Assembly: GCF_039543525.1 (NCBI RefSeq)
Contig: NZ_BAABJX010000029.1
Span: 79,191-143,190 of the forward strand
Length of the DNA stretch: 64,000 nucleotides
Source of the DNA: Algivirga pacifica
GTDB taxonomy: Bacteria; Bacteroidota; Bacteroidia; Cytophagales; Flammeovirgaceae
Direction of reading: 5' to 3'
Below the pieces are notes generated by a model that was not told the origin of the DNA, did no database searches, and saw nothing but the letters and a program-made list of their open reading frames with translations. The position numbers and the translations under genes were made by a program. Shown here one piece after another: positions 59,744 to 64,000 of the stretch (the stretch's first letter is position 1; every line of letters begins with the position of its first letter).

Positions 59744-60322
59744 TTATACTTCTAACTTCTTGGCTACGTCCAATGTCCGCTCTACTTGTAATAAATGCCT
59801 TTCATCGTGCACCAACATAAATTCCACTGCCTCGGGTAGATAAAAGCGCACAATCGGCCCCAATGCTGAAGGAACTTTTTTCTTGGTATAGTCTAATCCC
59901 TTACTTTTTTTCGTCACCTCCTTAAAATAAGCCAACTCTTGAAAGAAAAGGCTAAACGCTTCTCTTACCCCTGCCTCGTCCTGCCCTACCGGAGGTGCTA
60001 TAAATTGTTTCCCCGTCTTCATCTTATAACGTATCTGCCCCTCCTTAGGAGCCAACATCCCCACTAACATAGCATTGAACCAGGACAACGTTACTTCCTT
60101 ATGGGGTGTGTTCACCGTAGGTAATGTACTGAGTAACCTCTCAAACTTTGGGCGATACAATTGATGGGACTTTGTCATATGTCCAATCACTTCAACCACA
60201 GACCACTTTCCTTTAGCTGGAGGCTGCAACAGCAATTGATAATCATTTTGAAAAATCTCCTTCAGTCTGTTTTCAAGGACATCAATTCTTCTCAGTTGTT
60301 CATCTATTATAATCTTGCTCAT
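59744..60322 (-). CDS. DinB superfamily protein
   Basis: A 192-residue four-helix-bundle protein. Metal-binding His candidates: H49 in EVIGHMTKSHQ and HDERHLLQ near residue 178, the DinB/YfiT arrangement. GKWSVVEVIGHMT is a typical start of the second helix. Family members are metal-dependent thiol transferases (bacillithiol or mycothiol S-transferases among them), which would fit bacillithiol synthesis in this organism; the substrate is unknown. A heptad array lies just upstream of its start. Confidence 0.85.
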   Translation of the reverse strand: MSKIIIDEQLRRIDVLENRLKEIFQNDYQLLLQPPAKGKWSVVEVIGHMTKSHQLYRPKFERLLSTLPTVNTPHKEVTLSWFNAMLVGMLAPKEGQIRYKMKTGKQFIAPPVGQDEAGVREAFSLFFQELAYFKEVTKKSKGLDYTKKKVPSALGPIVRFYLPEAVEFMLVHDERHLLQVERTLDVAKKLEV

Positions 60323-60333
60323 GGAAATTTTGT

Positions 60334-60360
60334 CAGTTATGAGTTATGAGTTATGAGTGC
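60334..60360. repeat. Short heptad array (AGTTATG)3
   Basis: AGTTATG AGTTATG AGTTATG AGTG, 12 bp upstream of the dinB-type gene start. Confidence 0.85.
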
Positions 60361-60611
60361 TTTTAAGGTAAGTTAGATGATAATCCATAAAGAATCTAGT
60401 GGGGCGGTTATTAAATGGATGTAAAGGCATGGAGTTTAGATCTTTACACTTCTACACTTCATTAACCTCGGACTCCTATTAAAACAAAAACATGAATCAT
60501 CCCATATTAACAAATAGCTTAGTTTTCTGAGAACTCATCACTTTACGGCTATCTCACAAGCCCTTTATAGGCTTCTTCATTTTTTCCTTGATGAAAAAAC
60601 GAAGCAAAAAA

Positions 60612-60752
60612 ATCAAGGCTTTGAAGAATTTGCCTAATTTTTAATCGCAAAAGCTAAACCCATTACATGGCGTATTCAACTCGCTACGCTCAAACAATGG
60701 AATTTTCTTAACGCTTTTACGATTAAAAATTTTAACGGCAATTCTTCAAGGC
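60612..60752. repeat. Imperfect palindrome TCAAGGCTTTGAAGAATT
   Basis: Left arm CAAGGCTTTGAAGAATTTGC .. TTTTTAATCGCAAAAGC; right arm GCTTTTACGATTAAAAATT .. GGCAATTCTTCAAGGCC. In front of it is TCCTTGATGAAAAAACGAAG. It looks like an unrelated repeat family. The gap 60361-60835 has no gene. Confidence 0.75.
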
Positions 60753-60787
60753 CATTTTTAGATATATAAAGGCATTATTGACTAAAC

Positions 60788-60815
60788 AAAAAACATGAGT
60801 CACCCCTCATGTTTT
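60788..60815. terminator. Terminator after the PepSY gene
   Basis: AAAAACATGAG, loop TCACCC, CTCATGTTTTT, usable in both directions. It is 20 bp after the stop at 60836. Confidence 0.85.
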
Positions 60816-60835
60816 TACTTATTGATAATATTATT

Positions 60836-62284
60836 TCAGGACACTAAAGTTCCTTTTTCCTTCTTTTGAGGAGCTGACTGTTTTTTGAGTAACATGATCA
60901 ATCCCAACAGTGCTACCAGAAAGTTTCCTGCTGCAAAAATTACCATAATAGAATCTCTAATCACCTTACCGGCGAAATCCAAAAAATGGTATTTGTGGAA
61001 ATAAGCAAAGATAAAACCCGACAATGCTTCTTTGTCCACAACGCGTGCAGCCATCTTTCCTGAAGGGGTATGCACGTAAATACGTTCATTTCCGGCAGCC
61101 TTGTACTGTACTTTATAAACCGGTAGTAGCTTATTAATGAAACCATACTCCCCTTTGAACTTGGTCACGGCTGTTACGGATGCAATATCCTTTGCCTCTT
61201 TCTGTGCAAACTTGTTGGCCAGATACTTAGCGTAGGCCTCATCGCCATTGTCCAATACTTGCGCACTTCTTGGTCCTTGGTACTTGATCTGCGTTCCTCT
61301 CTTGGAAGCATAGTGCTTTTGCAAATAGGTTTCCTCTCCCATACGTGCAAGCGAATAGTTCACAATACCTACCTCTTCTTCGAATACAATACCTGAAAGC
61401 TCATCAGCTGTGTAGATATAATTATTATTAAAGGCCAGACGGTTGTCAGGAGTGTACTTTGGCAACATATGCGCAATGGCACTCAAGGCAAACATCAACA
61501 AAGCAAAAGACATTCCTATTCCCAAGCCTCTATGCAGTCTGCGATGCATCGGTACACGACTAGCTTTTTTCTTGTCATTGATTACCTTGAACATCACCCC
61601 ATAAACATAAATGCCACTTCCAGCAGACAACAGTGCAGCAATCGCCAGTATGATCAATACGGTAATTCTTAAAGGGGTATTGCCATCCAAAAAACTCCAG
61701 CTATGGGCGTAGCGAAAAAACTGTAGCCAGTTAGCACGAGCATTATTCATACTGGTTCCTAACTGTCCAGAGGCAGTATGTATGTAAAGACGAAGCCCTT
61801 CTTCATTCTCAAAATTCACTCGATAAACAGGCAACAACCGGAAAATCTCCAGGTACTCATCATCATAGGCTGTCAATTGTGTTATGCTTTTGATTGCTCC
61901 TGCCTGCTCTCCGGCATAAGCGGTAGCCACCTGCTTGGCATAGACATGGTCTCCATCGACTAATTCTTCTCCAGATATAGCATCGAAATAGCGTAATGCC
62001 TGCCCTTCTTGCTCATTGACCTGATAATAGCTTTTTCCTGCTAAATTGACCACACGAAAATTTTGTAGACTATCCACCGCTTGAAGACGCAATACGCTAT
62101 CCAAGGATAGCTGAATACCACTAAAATCTACCGGAGTAGGACGTACAAATCGCTGCGCCAACTGTGGCTTAAAATTAGACATCAAAGGATGCATAATCCC
62201 ACTTAGTGTCCAAAAAAGTACCGGCACCAATGCGATAATACTAATTTTTCGGTGCCACTGATAAACCTTCTGCTTCATTCTCAT
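60836..62284 (-). CDS. PepSY-associated membrane protein (iron-uptake type)
   Basis: A 482-residue protein with four transmembrane helices. VYQWHRKISIIALVPVLFWTLSGIMHPLMS at the N-terminus, MHRRLHRGLGIGMSFALLMFALSAIAHMLP in the middle, and ARANWLQFFRYAHSWSFLDG are the family pattern of PepSY_TM proteins with conserved His pairs (possible haem or metal ligands). Two periplasmic PepSY domains lie between the helices. Members act as ferric-siderophore reductases or uptake partners. It lies 5 bp downstream of the TonB-dependent receptor and is surely co-transcribed. Confidence 0.88.
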   Translation of the reverse strand: MRMKQKVYQWHRKISIIALVPVLFWTLSGIMHPLMSNFKPQLAQRFVRPTPVDFSGIQLSLDSVLRLQAVDSLQNFRVVNLAGKSYYQVNEQEGQALRYFDAISGEELVDGDHVYAKQVATAYAGEQAGAIKSITQLTAYDDEYLEIFRLLPVYRVNFENEEGLRLYIHTASGQLGTSMNNARANWLQFFRYAHSWSFLDGNTPLRITVLIILAIAALLSAGSGIYVYGVMFKVINDKKKASRVPMHRRLHRGLGIGMSFALLMFALSAIAHMLPKYTPDNRLAFNNNYIYTADELSGIVFEEEVGIVNYSLARMGEETYLQKHYASKRGTQIKYQGPRSAQVLDNGDEAYAKYLANKFAQKEAKDIASVTAVTKFKGEYGFINKLLPVYKVQYKAAGNERIYVHTPSGKMAARVVDKEALSGFIFAYFHKYHFLDFAGKVIRDSIMVIFAAGNFLVALLGLIMLLKKQSAPQKKEKGTLVS

Positions 62285-62289
62285 TTCTT

Positions 62290-63948
62290 CTAGAATTTAT
62301 ACCCTACTCCTACATTAATATTTCTCGGTGTGCCGACCACATAAGAAGTACCCCAAGAAGACTTCCCTGCTTTGGTAGCGTACATAGTGTCGCCTACGTT
62401 CATCAGATTAGCCCATAGCTCCACTCCTTTCCAAGTATACCCTGCCCTAAGGTTGAACAGGTGGTATCCTTCGTAGATATCTTCGTTGGAGTCATTCATA
62501 TAATATTCTCCTACGCGTTGCCACTCCAAAGCAATTCTTGCGCCTGGTAGAAAGCTTGGACGGTAGGTTACTTCTGCGTTACCAACAAAGTCAGGAGCTG
62601 CGCTCATTTCATTGTCTGACAAATCAGATACACCATTATTAAAATCAAAGAAACGATGTACGGAATGCGTACCGCCAAAACGGATACCTAATGATTCGAT
62701 TGGGAATAACTTAATCGTATACTCAATCCCTTTGTGCTCAGTACTACCTACATTCTCATTCTGGAAAGAACCATCTTCCTGCAATACAGAGATAATTTCA
62801 TTGAATCCATTCAACTGGTAGACACTCAAGTCAACAAAGCCCAACTGCTGTGGCAGGCTAAACCAACCTCCTGCTTCGTAGTTATCATACAATGAAGGAA
62901 CCAATACAGGTACCTGCACCCCTCTGTAAAGCTCAGAGACCTGAGGAGGAACCATGCCACGACTATAGTTAGCATATGCACCTATGCGCTCCGAGAAGGA
63001 GTACGTCAGTCCCAGTTTGGGTGTCCACGCCTGAAAGGTATTGATCGCATCTGGAGCACCCGAAAATGCTTGTTCTCCCAAATGGTTATTGTAATCATAG
63101 TGGAAGTGATCATATCTCAGGGCCGCTACTAACTGTAGCTTCTCTACGGGTTTCCATTCCATTTGTGCATAAGCACCCGTATTTCTTAGCAACACATCGT
63201 ATTGTGTCAACAAAGAATCTGTAGCCGTATAGCCCACATATTTACCTGCCTCGTTTCGCTCTACTTCGATAAACTTGGCCCAGTTGCTTGTTGGACTATA
63301 ATCCATACTCAATCCGGTACGGATATTCACTTTTCCTGCGGCTGTCTCATAGGTTTGCTTGTGCTGTAATACTGCTCCGTACCCCTGGAAACGTGCCTCA
63401 TTGATTTCTCCTGTAGCCACTGCTGGATTCGTCCAGTTATTGCGGATACGGTAACTTGGAATCTGTCCCATGATGTTGTGACGGAAATAAACCGTCGCCG
63501 TTGTTGCCTGCTGCTCATTCCACTGATGTGCTAACTGTACTTTGGTACGGAAAGTCTCTAGTGTACGCTCTGTAAAGGTATGCTGGCTTTCAAAAACACG
63601 ATCTGCGAAGTCTGCACTATCCACCGATGAGCCCATATCCGATTGGTACTTCATGTAAGTGGTATTACTTTCCAAGGTGGTATTATCTCCTAGCTTATAG
63701 TCCAGTGCCAAGGTAAAGATCCCTTTGTGAAAATCACTGTGGTCCAGAAAACCGTCTTGTCTACGAGCTACATACCCTCCAACATTGATTCCCAAACGAT
63801 CATTGATAGTCGTACCTACACGAGCATCAATTCTTTGATACCCATAGCTATCGCCTTGTACCGATACTTTTCCTGAAAAATCTGCTGGTGCTCTATAAGT
63901 AATAAAGTTGACTGCTCCACCGACAGCCTCACTGCCGGGTAGTGTCAT
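62290..63948 (-). CDS. TonB-dependent receptor, N-terminus missing or disrupted
   Basis: 552 residues covering the end of the plug (LPGSEAVGGAVNFITYRAP) and the whole 22-strand barrel, ending in GTPRNINVGVGYKF. The typical receptor is 650-800 residues. A TAA lies two codons upstream of the ATG at 63948 in the same frame, and the other two frames close within the last 60 bp, so the signal peptide and the plug's first 100 or so residues are not joined to it. Either a truncation/rearrangement occurred or a frameshift is present; only 52 bp are left in the window. With the PepSY protein it suggests iron-siderophore uptake. Confidence 0.85.
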   Translation of the reverse strand: MTLPGSEAVGGAVNFITYRAPADFSGKVSVQGDSYGYQRIDARVGTTINDRLGINVGGYVARRQDGFLDHSDFHKGIFTLALDYKLGDNTTLESNTTYMKYQSDMGSSVDSADFADRVFESQHTFTERTLETFRTKVQLAHQWNEQQATTATVYFRHNIMGQIPSYRIRNNWTNPAVATGEINEARFQGYGAVLQHKQTYETAAGKVNIRTGLSMDYSPTSNWAKFIEVERNEAGKYVGYTATDSLLTQYDVLLRNTGAYAQMEWKPVEKLQLVAALRYDHFHYDYNNHLGEQAFSGAPDAINTFQAWTPKLGLTYSFSERIGAYANYSRGMVPPQVSELYRGVQVPVLVPSLYDNYEAGGWFSLPQQLGFVDLSVYQLNGFNEIISVLQEDGSFQNENVGSTEHKGIEYTIKLFPIESLGIRFGGTHSVHRFFDFNNGVSDLSDNEMSAAPDFVGNAEVTYRPSFLPGARIALEWQRVGEYYMNDSNEDIYEGYHLFNLRAGYTWKGVELWANLMNVGDTMYATKAGKSSWGTSYVVGTPRNINVGVGYKF

Positions 63949-64000
63949 GAATTAACTGATTGGCTTTTCCATGCCTCTGAAAACGTTGTTGCACGGAAGT

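Overview
The window looks like part of a chromosome from a gliding member of the Bacteroidota, probably order Cytophagales. The evidence is a gliding lipoprotein (GldH), a type IX secretion component (PorZ) and a secreted protein with a C-terminal sorting-type domain, a complete alternative complex III operon, a bacillithiol enzyme (BshC), a long eukaryote-like isoleucyl-tRNA synthetase, and promoters of the Bacteroidota type (TTTG, a 19-20 bp spacer, TAnnTTTG). The species cannot be named from the sequence.

Layout. 1-4.5 kb: end of a cyclophilin gene, a pilin-like unknown protein, DUF3822, coaD, ricT/PSP1 and gldH, all on +. 4.6-7.8 kb (-): fatty acid hydroxylase, bshC and a degenerate thiamine pyrophosphokinase-like protein. 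8.8-17.6 kb (-): actABCDEF, a quinol:cytochrome c oxidoreductase, behind a clear promoter. 18.1-18.7 kb: four tandem tRNA-Cys genes in an alternating A-B-A-B arrangement. 18.9-30.2 kb: pcm, an acyl-CoA thioesterase, pdhB, an OmpA-like/TPR lipoprotein, a glycosyltransferase, ybaB, clpX, clpP, hemB and a lipoprotein. 30.4-36.8 kb: ileS, a DUF1254/DUF1214 lipoprotein and an aldehyde dehydrogenase. 37-40 kb: a GyrI-like protein, an M56-M23 fusion sensor/peptidase with its BlaI repressor, and a GNAT. 40.1-42.9 kb: an accessory patch with an RHS tail fragment, a candidate immunity gene and repeats. 42.9-47.2 kb: an autoregulated tetR-ABC exporter operon, a LURP-one-like protein and a decayed cytochrome P450. 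47.4-54.5 kb: a secreted propeller protein, PorZ and a GH3/serine-hydrolase fusion. 54.6-64 kb: YceI with its MarR regulator, an outer-membrane protein, a DUF4136 lipoprotein, a candidate 6S-like small RNA, an OhrR-type MarR with glutathione peroxidase, DinB, a PepSY membrane protein and a TonB-dependent receptor without its N-terminus.

The most unusual feature is in the gaps between genes. At about fifteen loci they carry arrays or palindrome arms built of 7-bp units. The units differ from locus to locus (for example GTGAGCA, GGTAAAA, GGTAGAA, GATAACC, GGTGAAC, AGTTATG, AATGAAG), but on one strand nearly all fit RRTNNNN, usually RRTNANN. Several arrays run directly into start or stop codons. 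A second set of palindromes is built from GTTGA-type spacers with inserted mini-hairpins (such as GAGCGAAGCTC). A third is a two-hairpin module shared by 8.6 kb and 42.75 kb. I do not recognise a published description of the heptad family in this group. Database comparison is needed before it is called new.
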